Below are positions 49,801 through 63,000 of a stretch of 64,000 nucleotides of DNA, piece by piece. This DNA is from Opisthocomus hoazin (taxonomy: Eukaryota > Chordata > Aves > Opisthocomiformes > Opisthocomidae). The stretch spans positions 23,567,979 through 23,631,978 of the forward strand of contig NC_134421.1 in assembly GCF_030867145.1 (NCBI RefSeq), given 5' to 3'. The notes below the pieces were generated by a model, which saw only the letters and a list, made by a program, of their open reading frames with translations, was not told where the DNA came from and did not search any database. Position 1 is the first letter of the stretch. Each line of letters opens with the position of its first letter. Both the position numbers and the translations under genes were made by a program.

Positions 49801-51026
49801 TCAGAATAGCCCGTTAAGAACTGCATGGTATACAGTTAATCTATCTTTAATTCTGTATGCCAGCCTGAAATATTTCACGTAGATACACAATACCCATACT
49901 GTACCCTGTTTCTGGCAGATAATCAGGAAACTATCATTAGTTAGTGATTAATTAAGGGAGGTACACCTGAAGTCATTATGACCAGTGGGTACTGGCAGGC
50001 ATCATGTTTATTTTTTGCAAATTTAATCTTGTCAAGCTGCATTAGGACACAAGATGTCATATTAGCTTATCCTGTATGACAGCTGATATGATCACACTAT
50101 GACACAATGCACACTGAACAGTGACACGCAATATACCAAAATACGACAGCAAAGGTGGACCTTGGAAAAAAAAAAGTTTTCTGAAAATGAACATGAAAAC
50201 ACACTGAACAAAATGTCTGCCTGTAATCAGTAATTTACGTTAAACACAAATGCCTTGTCCTCCTCACATTGCGTGAACATATATACATCACCAGGACCAG
50301 GACCGCACCTGAATCTCCTATTACAATCAACGTGAGTGGAAGAGCCAGAGGAACTGCCAGTACGATGCTGGTTGCATCGAGGGAACAGATTATAGGTCTG
50401 AGGAGGTCCAGTTCTACAGCAAATGAAATTTATGATTTCTAATACGCTGAATGAATCTTTGTTCTTTTCACAGTATTGAGAGCAGATAGAAATCGCAGGA
50501 CTTGGTGGGTTCCTTGAAGCTGTACTTTAACCCATGACTTCAGAGCTACACAGGTACACAGCCTCTCTGGAAGTTGGGTGACTCCACTCGACAGCTCCCA
50601 GGCTACTCAAAGAGTACTGTCCTGCTCTTGCAAACTCTCCACTGTCTTTTGCCTCTCATGATGAAAACGGGGACAATTTTGGAACAGGAAGGGATTCCAT
50701 TCTGCCAAATTTTGGCAGGGGATGCAAATACTCATAGCCCCCAAGTTACTCAGCTGTCGCTGTGATTCCTTTTGCCTTGTGTATAATCTGGTCTTGTTGG
50801 CACATAACTGATGTAATATGCAAGCTCTGCTTTACCTTGTTTATTGATGCCTGTGGCAATCTAAGGCTTGCAGTGATCAAACTGGTATGCGTCTGTTCAC
50901 GGTCCACCCTGGGAGCCCCCGCAGAGTATTTTCTCAGGCATCCATCTGCACTCCCTCTTGCCAAACTCCACTCTACACAAATAAAGTTGCTCGAAGTGCA
51001 TAATTTTTCATTGTGATATGTGTGAT
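46801..51026. other. AT-rich spacer; possible LTR-like end at about 50860-51000
   Basis: Mostly unique-looking. The end (50860-51000) is GC-richer, has AATAAAG at 50981-50987 and ends ...GAAGTGCA, faintly like an LTR R-U5, but no TG start or target duplication could be fixed. TAATTA-rich stretches occur near 48630 and 49945. Confidence 0.4.
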
Positions 51027-51883
51027 TACAGAATAACAGAATCACAGAATGGTAGGGGTTGGAAGGGACCTCTGTGGGTCATCTAGTCCAACCCCCCTGC
51101 CGAAGCAGGGTCACCTACAGCAGGCTGCACAGGACATTGTCCGGGTGGATCTTGAATATCTCCAGAGAAGGAGACTCCACAACCTCCCTGGGCAGCCTGT
51201 TCCAGGGCTCCGTCACCCTCAGAGTGAAGTTCTTCCTCATGTTCAGATGGAACTTCCTCTGCTTCAGTTTGTGCCCGTTGCCCCTTGTCCTGTCGCTGGG
51301 CACCACTGAAAAGAGTCTGGCCCCATCCTCCTGACACACACCCTTCAGATATTTATAAGCATTTATTAGGTCCCCTCGCAGCCTTCTCTTCTTCAGGCTG
51401 AACAAGCCCACTCCCTCAGCCTTTCCTCATAGGAGAGATGTTCCAGTCCCCTCACCATCCTTGTAGCCCTCTGCTGGACTCTCTCCAGTAGCTCCTCATC
51501 TTTCTTGAAGTGAGGAGCCGAGAACTCTACAGAGTACTCCAGATGGGGCCTCACTAGGGCAGTGTAGAGGGGAAGGAGAACCTCCCTCGACCTGCTGGCC
51601 ACATTCCTCTTAATGCACCCCAGGATCCCATTAGCCTTCTTGGCAGCCAGGGCACACTGCTGTCGTCCACCAGCACTCCTAGGTCCCTCTCCACAGAGCT
51701 GCTCTCCAGCAGGTCCACCCCAAGCCTGCACTGGTGCATGGGGTTGTTCCTCCCCAGGTGAAGGACCCTGCACTTGCCCTTTTTGAACATCATCAGGTTC
51801 CTCTCTGCCCAACCTTCCAGCCTGTCCAGGTCACACTGAATGGCAGCACAGCCTTCTCGTGTATCCACCACTCCTCCCAGTTT
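51027..51883 (-). mobile_element. CR1 LINE, 5'-truncated, reverse orientation
   Basis: 857-bp 3' part of a CR1 of the same subfamily as the 30-kb copy, inverted. Its tail on the + strand is three octamer units (51027-51050, TACAGAAT, AACAGAAT, CACAGAAT). The body ends at the right inside the region just after the FADD box (VDTxEGC). Relative to the 30-kb copy it lacks 16 bp at about 51660/51663 (between two CAG repeats), lacks 1 bp at about 51410/51411 and has a one-codon deletion in the MRKNFFTLRV region, so its frame is broken twice. It is therefore more decayed than the 30-kb copy. Confidence 0.95.
51115..51872 (-). pseudogene. CR1 ORF2 C-terminal remnant, frameshifted
   Basis: Three overlapping frames together cover the RT thumb and C-terminal region: 51554-51871 (VDTREGC...VLVDD), 51393-51812 ([12 protein letters not shown]...SYEERLRE) and 51115-51411 ([10 protein letters not shown]... 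to the stop). The joins are the 16-bp and 1-bp deletions noted for the element. The catalytic FADD is missing through 5' truncation. Confidence 0.9.
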
Positions 51884-54436
51884 TACAGCTGATGAAATGC
51901 ATAATTTTATTCACATTAATTAAATACGGGCTCAGTTTTTTTCTGGGAGCCATTAAGCTGAATCCTAAAGCTGTTTAAAAGAGGTCATCTCACAGCAGTG
52001 CCTGCTTCAGCATCTAACAGAATTTGTCACAGTTGAGGCTGAACATTTTCAGAAGTGGTTCAACTATGCCTGTGCTTGCACCGTGCCACCCTGACATGTG
52101 GGTGCGTTCCTCTTCTCAGCCCTGCTGAACTGCAAGCCCTTACTAAGAGAAGGAAGGGCATGTTTACCCCATCCTTGCTCTTTTCTCCAACCTCACCGTG
52201 AAGAGATGCAAACCCATCCCCGCAGCCTTGACTTTCTGGGGGCAGCAGCAGCAGCGCGATCCCTTCTTCCTCTCCTGTCAGACGACACACTCTGCTACAC
52301 TGTGCCTACAGCATGCTTACTGTAGCTAAGAAATCCTCCTCCAGGAGATTGATTTTTGCAAATGGAATCATCCTGTGGCAGATGGAAATGATATGCTCAA
52401 AACAGCATCCCACCCTCATTGGTAAATGATCCTCTTACATGTGCAAATTCATTATCTCTGTAGGGGCAAAACAGAATTGAGCCATGACATAATCCAAGGT
52501 TATCTTTCAGGAGGAGATGAAGCTGCCTGGCATAATGCATTGATTGATGAAGACAGAGTGTTGACAAATGAATATATGATCTGCTCAAATTAAAAGAAAA
52601 TTCAATTCACAGGCTGAAACAGCATTGAGATAGCATTAAGGATGAGAGAGAAACCAAGAAGTCAGGAAATTCTGCAGTGAAAAGTGTGTCCTATCTGTGA
52701 CTTTTCTGCTGTTGTAAGTTTACGCCACAAATGTAATTATTCAGCTACAGTTATCATATGTGTCTTCATTTTTTCATTTGTGACACAGTATTTTAAAAAA
52801 CATCTTTTTAGCATAAACTATGTAAAATCACTCATTTTCGTAAATACAACACAATGCATTCAACATACTCTTGACTCACAGAATATGTACCCGTGGGTGT
52901 TTTCTGAAGTATCTAACAATATTCCGGTAGTAAGTCATTGCACAAATCAAGAACAGAATAGGAATGCCTTTTGCAGAAGATAACTGCATAATATTTTGAT
53001 AACCGAGCGTGCTTATTTTTTGAACCACTTTATATATACATAGATCACACAATTACCATGCCAGTCTACTCACAGAAACAGTGTTTTGGTTTCAGAGGAC
53101 CCATTATTGTATAAACTGTTTATGGTTCACACAGTGAACAAAATGTTTTAAATGGAAATTATAGCTTTAAATTAAGTGTTAAATTTTAAAAAGGGCAACA
53201 TTTACTTATTCTGTGTCTAATCTTTCTAAAAGTCTCTGTAGTTGTATGCACTCACACACACAAAGGCACACAATCCTTTTTATCTTTATTGTGATTGTGA
53301 TATTTTCAAGAGAAAAAATCCACAAACTCCAGCAGTGAAGGGTGAATTGGACATTCATGTCAGCTGCACATCTGGCCTCTGCCAGGCAGCTCCAGCTTTA
53401 GCCTGCAGACCTTTCTGGAATGGCCACAGCCTCACCCATTCCCGACTCTGGCCTTTTGCTAGTGTTTCCTGCAACAACATCCAGTGTGAGAGGGGATTTC
53501 AAATGCTCCAAACTGAGTGGGCCGGACAGCTGACCTCTGAGGATTGTTCTGACCAGGCTCATGGACATTGCTTTGGTGTATTGATTTGGTCCCTTTCTCT
53601 GTATTTTTAAAATACACGTTGCCGTGCAATAACGTTACTGCACCCAGGGGCGAAGACAAGATTCTGGGCTTATTTCTGCATCCTCTTCTGACACTGCTGT
53701 TGGACAGAAGAGTAGGATTCCCGGCAATACAAAGATATTTCACACCAGAATTCCAGTAACTGAAGTTTCAGAATGCCTTGGGACATGTTTTACATGAGAT
53801 ATTGTATTTTTCCTGTGAAGAATTGCATCTCCTTTGCCCTACTTTTATCCCTTGGACTTCTGCTGAATCTAAACTGCATAAGATATCCAGCTCCCTTTAA
53901 ATTAGGTCAAAGATATCCCATCTCAGGCCTTGGAAGACTTCACAGGTCAGGGAAGAAGGTCCTCACTCAAGTCAGTTATGCCTGGGCATGTTAAACAAAG
54001 CCTGGCCAGTCAGAAAAAATAGTGCTGGAACAAATGTCTGACATCTCTGAACACATATTTGTCAATGAGGAAGAAGACAAATTGTAGCAGATTAGGGTTT
54101 TTTTTCTATCCATTCTGACATTTGTTTCCTTAGGTGGCTCAATTCAAAATTTCCAAGCTCTCAAAATGAGTCCTTGAATGTATATATTTCTGCAAAGTCT
54201 TCTACGTTGGTGAAATGGATTTAACAATCAAAAATGTAGCTGGTATAACAATTATTATTAATAATACTATTATTCTTACTATTTTTGTTTGTCCTTATAA
54301 AAGTGTCTAAGGATCTAATGTTGGCAAAAAAGTGGCTGCCCCTAAGTGTGTATGTCCATTACATTAACAACATTTCTGTCTGCTCTTATTGTGTTTAGTA
54401 GCATTTTTACTTTGAAGTGACTATTCTAACACTTCC
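51884..54436. other. AT-rich spacer
   Basis: Short (CAG)4-like run near 52241-52255. The part 52380-52620 looks motif-dense and could be conserved noncoding DNA. No gene recognised. Confidence 0.45.
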
Positions 54437-54474
54437 ATAAATAATAATAATAATAACAATAACAATGATAATAA
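54437..54474 (+). repeat. (AAT)n microsatellite, imperfect
   Basis: ATAATAATAATAATAA core (about 54441-54455), then interrupted by AAC and GAT units. Confidence 0.8.
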
Positions 54475-56640
54475 AAATTAAAATATTTTTGTTTACTCCA
54501 CTGTATGTCACCACAATCAAATTTCAACTGGAGAACAAGATTCTCAAGGCTCACCCTGTTCTTCTCGACAGAGTTAGGGTTCCTTTACAGTTCAGGGATA
54601 TGTATTTTAATTCGTTCCCTCAAGTATATAGATACACCCTTGAAAAAGGTTCCAAAACGATATTGACATAGACAGTATTTTCTTCTAAGGGACATATTCC
54701 GTATCTTCTTGTGCTGTTTCATATCAAAAATGTGTTAATGCATTGAAATCTCTGCATAGCTGCAGGAAAAATGTACTTAAACCTAAAGGTGACATTGAGT
54801 AGCAAGACAAAAAGTAAAACTGGATCTGAAGTGACAGAAAAATCTAGAATAGCAAATATGTTGTTCAGATATTGGTATTTTATGTATGACCATTGCACAG
54901 GTGATGACTCAGCAGGAGGACTTTAATCAAGATTGGAGCCCCATGATGCCAAGTGCCATGCCGCATAGACACAAAACATGGCCCCTGCCTCAAACAATGT
55001 TCCAGCTTACAAGCAAAAGCAGAGTGGAAGGAAGAATGGAAGCAAAATCAAGCCAGGACTAGTACAGTCCATCCTACCTCCATTTCTTCTGGCTGCTGCC
55101 CCACGAAATTAGTTTGACAAATCTACGTATGGCAGCTATCTCTTCGATTTTGTTTGGTTTTGCCTTCAAAGTCAAAGTTGGCAAACTTTCAAGTTGCCTA
55201 GCTCACATCTGAAAATAACACCTTTAGCTAGATTTTAAAAAATATCTTTTACTCACTGAAGTTTTCAGAGAAATTAAGCACCTAGTTCCCATCATTTCCA
55301 AGAGAGGTCAGCTTCAGACCCCTTTCCGAAGGACCGTCTTGATGTTTGCAGTGCTGACTGCTGTAACAATTTCATTATTTAGAAGAAGGCAGAAAACTGC
55401 ATATACTGAAATGATCACTGGAACATGCCCTGGCACAACTGCCTACTGCCAAACTTCAACAAATTGGAGACACCACACTGCAACACTACCACAATACTTA
55501 GTGATGCACTTCCCAGCTCTGTTTTGGACCCCGGGGTGACGTTTATATGAACTAACCACAGATGCTGAAAACCTACAGTCCTCTATAAGCCAGCCATGGA
55601 AAATGAATCGTGGAAAAGAGGCACTTATGGGTAAACTTCATTGCACCCAAAAGTAGAAGTCCAAAATAGGTCTGATGAGTTTCCATTTTACAGCAAGCTC
55701 TATCTGCATCTCAAAATTAATTACTCCTTTTGAAAAACTACTCCAGACTACCACTCCTGTGAATATTAGCCCAAGCTTGCTACCCACTAGGTGACTAGAG
55801 TGCCTGAGTCTCCCTTGTGAATCTAGTGCAAAGGGATTTAAACCATGCAAGTGCCAATTTAATAATGATCCTATAAATAGACTGTGCATTACTCACTTGA
55901 AGCAATTCAGTACAGAAATACAAATCTGGGTCAGCAGTATCTTAAATGAACTGTACCATTGTTGAAACAGAAAGCTTCATTTCTCAGCTAATGAACAGTA
56001 GGTTGTTCGTTTGGGTTTTTCTAGTAATTGGCAAAATACTCATAATTGTCGTCTTTTTAGAAACGTAATACACACCTTGTGACTGCTATGAACTAGAGGA
56101 CCCCTCCAAAGGAGTGAGGGGAAAAATCAGAAGCACATTGGTTTCAAACTTCTTCAGTTGCATGCTAATAATGTATGTGTCACCGTTCTCATGTATTCAC
56201 CATGGAGAATAAAGGTAATTAGAAGCTACTTATGCCAGAGATATTTGTAGCTATAAAGAAGATATTGTGACCAATATGTGGTAATGAGATCTGTGCTACT
56301 AATGTGCAGAATTTTAACAAAACAAAAGGTTTATCAAATCCATGTATATTTTGAGGGAGAGGATGAAGAGCCAGAACCAGTCATGATGTTTTGGCTTTTA
56401 GGATTTTGCAGGACAGGATGTGGCTGCTGTCACAGTGAGGGGGCTCTGCAGCTACATGCGAGTAGGTGGCACTATCAGGTGAAGGAGCTACAGGCACCCT
56501 TCTGCCCTGCTACCACATTGTTGGTCACTGTGACACTTAGATTTTACTGTTCTGGCATGAGTGGAGAACTCAGAATCGTATCTAGGCTCCCAATGTTCTC
56601 AGTGGCCCTATGGAAATGGGACTCAGAGGAGACCTCATGA
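54475..56640. other. Unique-looking spacer
   Basis: No gene recognised. The 120-codon plus frame (56278-56640) at its end is not recognised and runs toward the ancient repeat that follows. Confidence 0.45.
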
Positions 56641-56715
56641 GTCCTAGAGCAGGAGGATGCCTTGAACTCCCAACCTGTGAGGCTTGTGCCCTGTGTTACA
56701 AGGGAAGAGTCTCAA
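56641..56715 (-). repeat. Old tRNA-like repeat copy, left arm (reverse)
   Basis: Read on the minus strand: AGGGCAC...GCCTCACAGGTTGGGAGTTCAAGGCATCC...TGCTC. It keeps the order of a widespread amniote repeat (tagggcactcacctggga...ggttcaaatccctgctc) that resembles tRNA A and B boxes. Diverged; family name not assigned. Confidence 0.5.
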
Positions 56716-56964
56716 ACATGATCCCCCTTGGGTAAGGGTGCCTTGCTCCCGGTTCACAGCCTGCAGTCCATTCGGAGACCTGGCCTGGAGGAGTTTCCCC
56801 AGAGCAGGCACCTACTGATTCTCTTATAACTAAGCCAGGTTCACTCATCCTGTTTTCAAAGAGGCAGAGGAATAGCATTCATGCTAGTCAAACACTATCT
56901 TATTTATGTTAGAGTCCTAGGAGAAGGTATCACAGGCAGGTGTTCCCCTTTCAAACATAATCCT
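56716..56964. other. Sequence between the inverted repeat arms
   Basis: About 250 bp, GC-richer at left. Possibly the interior of the same old element. No coding signal. Confidence 0.3.
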
Positions 56965-57060
56965 CTAACTGTCCTCTTTGATGGTTTGCCCACTCACTGA
57001 TTAGGGCACTCACCTGAAATATTTGGAAGAAGCTTAAATCTTCAGCTCAGATGAAAGAGC
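56965..57060 (+). repeat. Old tRNA-like repeat copy, right arm
   Basis: GATTAGGGCACTCACCTG at 56999-57016, then GGAAGAAGCTTAAATCTTCAGCTCAGATGA. The middle corresponds to a degenerate B box (ggttcaaatcc). It is the inverted partner of 56641-56715; the arms point away from each other. Confidence 0.5.
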
Positions 57061-60000
57061 ATAAAGCTGGGACATCCATTTGCTGGAAAGATAATTTAAT
57101 ACCACCACCACTAGATAGAAAATGATCATCACCACCATCTTCTTTGGCTATGTCTTAAATGCAAGGGGAACCACAGCTTCATTTTTCAAGGAATCCTGCC
57201 CAGAGATCTTCAGTTCATTCCAACAGCGTCTACAGGATGGAGAAGCTGGACATGGACTTCCCAGGTCCCACACCCTGGCTTGATTAGACAGACCTAGCCA
57301 CACTGTGGTTGGTTGTGGGTGTTGAGAGATCCAGCTGCATCCATCTGGAAAAATGCCTCAGCACTTCAGGCAAACATGAAAGCAGATGCAAGTAAGTAGT
57401 GCTTTTTGAGACTGCAGTTTTGGACTGGTGCAGAATTACAGCATGTTTTAGATTTGGCTCAAAGTCAACAAACAACACGTTAACTCTTGATTTGTATCCC
57501 ATTATAGCCAGCTCCCAGCAACAAAATTCTCACTAGCTTTAACTAGAAAAGGCTACAGCTCTCAATATTGTTGCTTATTTCAACACAGTAACACCATGGA
57601 CGACTTTGCCTCATAACCTCAGACTGGGGAAACAACACATTTATGCTGAGGCACCGATAGCAGAAGTGCCTACTGGACAGGCCAATATTTTCCAAACCAA
57701 GCTTGCTTAAAGCATAAATAAATGACAAATAAAATCAACGGATCCCTTTGTTGTGTAAAACTGGAATGGCAAAGAAAGCAGCCCAATTGATCACTGTTAT
57801 GTTTGGTCTCTCTGGAGTCATTATGCCTGAGGAAAAAAAGAAAAACCCTATCAACACCAGAGTTTCACAATGCCCTCCAGGTGATGCTGCTTATGAAGAA
57901 AGATAAGAATCACTGTTGTTTTACTACCTGTGAGTTGGACCATTAGCTTTAAAACCTTGTAGAACAGTTAAATAACACTCCTTTGTTTTTTAAAAAAAAC
58001 CCTAATCTAACAAACAGCTGACATTCTTTTTATTGTGTGATAAAAGAAGCTAAGAAGAGTAAATAAAAGGAAAGAGGAAGAATGTGAATTTGAAGAAACA
58101 GGTAGGAAGAAATAGTTGATATCCCTGAAAGAGTGCTTTGGCTCATAAAGGATAAAGGTAGGAATGAGAGTTTTTCTTTTGTTTATTGGCATGATCCCAT
58201 GAAAAAGAAAGGACTCAAAATAGTACTGGCCTATCTTTAGAGTCATCTATTTCATTTTGCCTTCTATGGAAAAGCTGAACAGAAGGAGAGGATCTGGGCT
58301 GCTGTCACTGAAGCTGTTTCTGTCAGAGTGAATAAAAAGTGTAGCTGCCAAAAATGATACATTGCTGGCTAAAGAGTAAAGTCCAAATATTCATTTTCTC
58401 ATTAAAATGGGGCTTTATTGCTAGTGGATGCAAATAGACTGGGAGGTTCATTTCTCCTCTATGGAGAAACTAACAATGGAAAACACCATTCCAGTATCAG
58501 AGGCAATACAAATAAAGCAAAGGTTCAAACCCACCACCACAGAGACACAGAGAGTGTGATAGTGCTGGTCCAGAGTTCACCAACACTACACTGGGGCCAA
58601 ACCTGTTCTCAGTAGAATCCCCAGCAGAAATACCATAAATGCAGAGGATTCCTCAATAAAATAGATTAGTTGCAATATTTTAAATGTCTTCATCCTTCTG
58701 GTTTGCAAAATTTACAGTAAACATACAGATCATCGTCAGTATATCATTATCTGACTTTCTTTTTCTTGTTGGAAAAGCTTTTATAACAAAGTTATACACA
58801 TAGAAATGTGTGACTGATACAAAATCCAAGCACAATATAAAAACCTACTGCTGCTTAAATGGTCAAATTTGGCCAAGCTAGTTTAAGATTAATCTCTGCT
58901 TGTAGTCTATAATAAGCCCTGCAGGGGTGATCTTTACATGGTTGTGAAACGAATTGTTGGGCTGAACTATTTGCCTGTCCCACAGGGATGGAAGTCCAGG
59001 ACTGCTCTTCCCATGGGCCACAAGCAGTATGGGACAGAGGTGTCTCCGAGTTAAGCGCTTCTCTGCCTCACATTTAACAATCAGCTCCCAGCTGAGAATA
59101 CAGAATTAGATGCCTGCAGTTGTTATAGAGGGAGAATTAGGTGACTCAGAATGGCAATCCAATCAAACCCACATATTGAGCTGCCTAGAGCTAGGAAATA
59201 AGGGTAACTATTCAGGCACAGACCTGGGAAGCATGCCTGAAACCATTCCTTTCTCTCAAGTGTATTCAGGCTTGATGAAACAGCTTCACTCAGGGTCACC
59301 AGCACACTTTTCCCAGGTGGACACCTAGGTTCTTCCTTCAAAGAATTGTGTGCTTTCACTGAGACGTCCTGCTGGCAGTAGCTCACTTTCACTCACAGTT
59401 GGGATGCAGACTACCACTAGACTCATGGGAGGACAGTCACAGGACACACATCCCACACAAGCGTTGGAGAGTTGCAGTTAAAGAGCCAAAACTCTTTCTT
59501 ATAGTCAAAACTCACTTGTATTTATCCTCAGTAAAGATAAAGACAATAATAATATTACCTCATTAGCTTGAAGCAAGTTACTAAAGTATTACAGTCCTTC
59601 ATCAGCTCCCTGTCCTCCGTTCACAGGCTAGATCACATTCTCTCTCTGTCATACCCACCCAGGCATTGCCTTCAGCTTTTGTCTTGCACCCTGTTTTCAT
59701 CCTTTGGTTTCTTGCCTAACAGTCAGCTACAGAGCCTGTTACAGTGTCTATCTTCTCTGAAAGATTTGCAATTTTGGTCCCAGCAGAATAAACAGCAATG
59801 ACAGCTTCAGAGTCATAACTTGGCCACGGAGGACCTCAACTGGGTCCAGGATTTCACTGGTGGAGGTATCCTACATATAAATAACAGAAAGGTGATCCAC
59901 ACACCCGAGCACTTTGAGTCTAACTATACACCAAAAAAAAGGCAGGAAGGTACAAATGGAGCATAACTGGTCCTTGCAAGCAACACCAACAGCCTGACAT

Positions 60001-63000
60001 TTGTGCATTAATTATCAATATGGAAACTAATTCAAGAACCCCCAAATAGCCCCTATTTCAGGTCCTCTATAAGAAGGGTAAAATTTAAGCTGGCCCAAAG
60101 TATTCTCAGGGTTTGTTGATTACCACAGATGTCCCTGATGAGGCCTGTTGGCCTTACCTCAAAGAGAAACTACTGCTACCCTCCCACAACCCAGCTCCCA
60201 AGTGATGGAAGCAGCTGGGCTTAGTTAAACAGTTACCAAGCAAAAGTCATCTTCTTGCTCTGCTGTGCAAAAGGTTGTTCTAAATATTATTTCCACTACT
60301 TATTTAACTCTACTAAAAGGGCAAAACATTCTCTTGAGAATAATGCTTTGGCTCAGGCAGTCAGTAAATAATGTGCTTTGAGTATTGCTTGCCCATCTCA
60401 AGTAAGATTTATCATCAAGGTCTTCATTCATTAGGTCTGTAGGTTTTGCTTTATTGTTTAATTTTTACTTTTCATGGAAAGGGATTAAACACTTCTATAA
60501 TTCATAGACTTACAAATATTTATTACAGCAGTATTACCTATTTTAAAGCCTACTTCATGGTATAAAAAAAATGTCTCTTCATGCTTTTGGAAAGCTATAA
60601 CAAGAAATCACAGTCTCATAGGAAGAATCCTCTGCAGTGAAGACTCATTTAAAAATTCTGTGTTGTGAAGACAGGCATTTATTGATTTCAGTTTCATTTA
60701 AAGACTTTTAACAGGCTGTTCTGTTCATCTTGTGTTTGTCCTATGGTTTGGATTTCACTTGATGAAAAATCTCAGCATGCACTATCCCAGTTTTGGGTCA
60801 GCTTTCTTCACATCCAGATGCAGCAAAGTCCTGGCTAACAAGCTACATGTTCCTCACCTGGGATAATTTTTCAGCAGTCCACAGGCATCAAAGAAACTGT
60901 GGATATTTATACCAGTGGAGGACCCTCATCTCTGATTTTACTGATGCTGCACTTAAGCAAACAAAGTATGAAAATACTTATACTCTACAAGACCTTGAAT
61001 CCACCTTTTCGCCTTGATAACATTTCTAGTCTTAACATAATAAAAACCCCACCATCCTGAACTTTAACATAGTCAGATGTTTGAATTAGTTGTTTCATGT
61101 ATTGCAGAATTTTATTTTAGGTGTCTCAGTTCCTATTTAGGTTTGGTTAACCTTAGCCACATATTCACACTAAGGGACATTAGTCAAGTATTCAAAGCAA
61201 AAGCCTTTTATTATCTCTTGGTGGATCAGAGTTAGAATACTCAAAGAAACATTTTACAGGTTTGAGAGCAAGTTGAGGAAATGGTCTGTATGTGTATGTA
61301 ATCTGTCTATCTCTCTGTCCCTTCTGGGAAGGAAAGAAGGCAGTATGTGAAAGGAAGGTGCCTCCACAAACAGGAAAAAAAACCAGAAAGGGGTAAACTA
61401 ATTGCTTAGTATAACCTATGTCATTCTGTCACTGACCTTTTCCATTTCTCTATGCTTGCCTGTACTCCTTTGACCATCAAATAGTATCTGGTAATGGTAG
61501 CATGTTATTTATTGTTGATTAAAGGCACTAATATGTTCAGATATTACACTTCCTATTGACATACAGCCAGCAAAGAGCAGACTGGAGAATAATGTAGTCC
61601 AAAAGCACTAATGCACGGTATTGATAGAAGCACTGGAACACACAATGAAAAATCAATCTATTGCTTTAGTGACTTATGTCTGCTTATTTTGCAGTTTTCA
61701 CTGTCCTCAGATGTGCTAATTACATTAGTTACTGCTATGACACTTGAACAAGTTTGTACTGAACAGTTTTGTGGCTTCATAAATCATCATCAAGCATTAA
61801 AAATGCCTCACTCATGCGGAAATATACAGTAAAATGCTGACCCTAAGTTCAAACAGAAAACATTTAAGATTGAGAATGTCTTGATTTTTCCCACAGTTCC
61901 TGTAACAGACACAAATCCTAACTAGGAGTGGAAGAATTGGTAAAACCACTGGCTCCCAAGGACTGAAGGTTGCAACAGTAGAAGGAACTGAGATCAGCAC
62001 CACCAGAATCGTCACACACCTGGTGCCTGAACTCTGTGTGTCACCTCACCCAAAATAATAAAACTAATTTCAAACAGCATTGATAAAGGCAATAGAAAGT
62101 ACATTTGGGTGTCTGGCTCTTTCACTTGTGTTTCCTGAGGTGGATTAACACTGTGTGAAGGCTGAAGCTCTCATGGATCTGTGCTGTCACACACTTACAA
62201 GACTTGAAGATCAGACACTTTTAAAGACCTACTTGTTATCACAAGATTTACAGTACAGTTGTAAGAGTTAGCAACCTTGGCTTCTTGTATTTTAGTCACA
62301 GCTGAATAATTACTTTGCCCTGTGATTCTAAATAAGTCATTTCCTGTCCAGCAAAGGATGGAAGGATTAATATTAAATATGGAATATCCAGGAGCAGTGA
62401 TAAATTCAAAATGACTCTGAAGACTCACACCAAGCAAGCCAAAAAAAGAGTGAATGAGTCAAAAATTTTAACATCAGAGAAAACAACTCATTCTGATTTA
62501 GCCTAAAATATGGAAGAGTAATTTCTTGTAGTTGGATTCGTGGAAACTACAGGTAAATATGTGCCATTTCATTTCCAGAATCCTGGACTAACAGACAGTA
62601 AAGCTGGAAAAATGGAAAGGAATGAACATATAGTATTCAGATAAAGCAAATTGGATCCAATGAGAAAGTCCAACAGGAGGGAAACAGGAGAAATGCACTA
62701 CTGATCAGAAAAGGAAAAGCAAAAAAATTACTGAAATTAAAGTGGCAGGAAATCCACTTGGTCTTAATCGCAAATAATTTCTCCATGTTTAGCAGCTCTT
62801 CCAGGACTGAAACAAATATGATTGTTCTCTAGATTAAGAGTTTTTTTGCCATTTAAGAAATAAATTTCTGTCAAGTGTCTAGAATTCTGCTATCACAGCC
62901 TTTTAAAACTAAAGAAGCAGATGTGCTCCAGCAGTCAAGCTTCTTACGAACTGCAATACCCTTTCTAGAATACAGCTGAAAAAAAGATTTAAGAGCAGTT

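Noticed and set aside
53242..53610. 122-codon plus-strand frame
   Set aside because: Begins in a CA-rich simple stretch and has no recognisable protein features.
56965..57060. A functional tRNA gene
   Set aside because: Box-like words remain, but no cloverleaf can be folded and the B box is degenerate; it is an old repeat.
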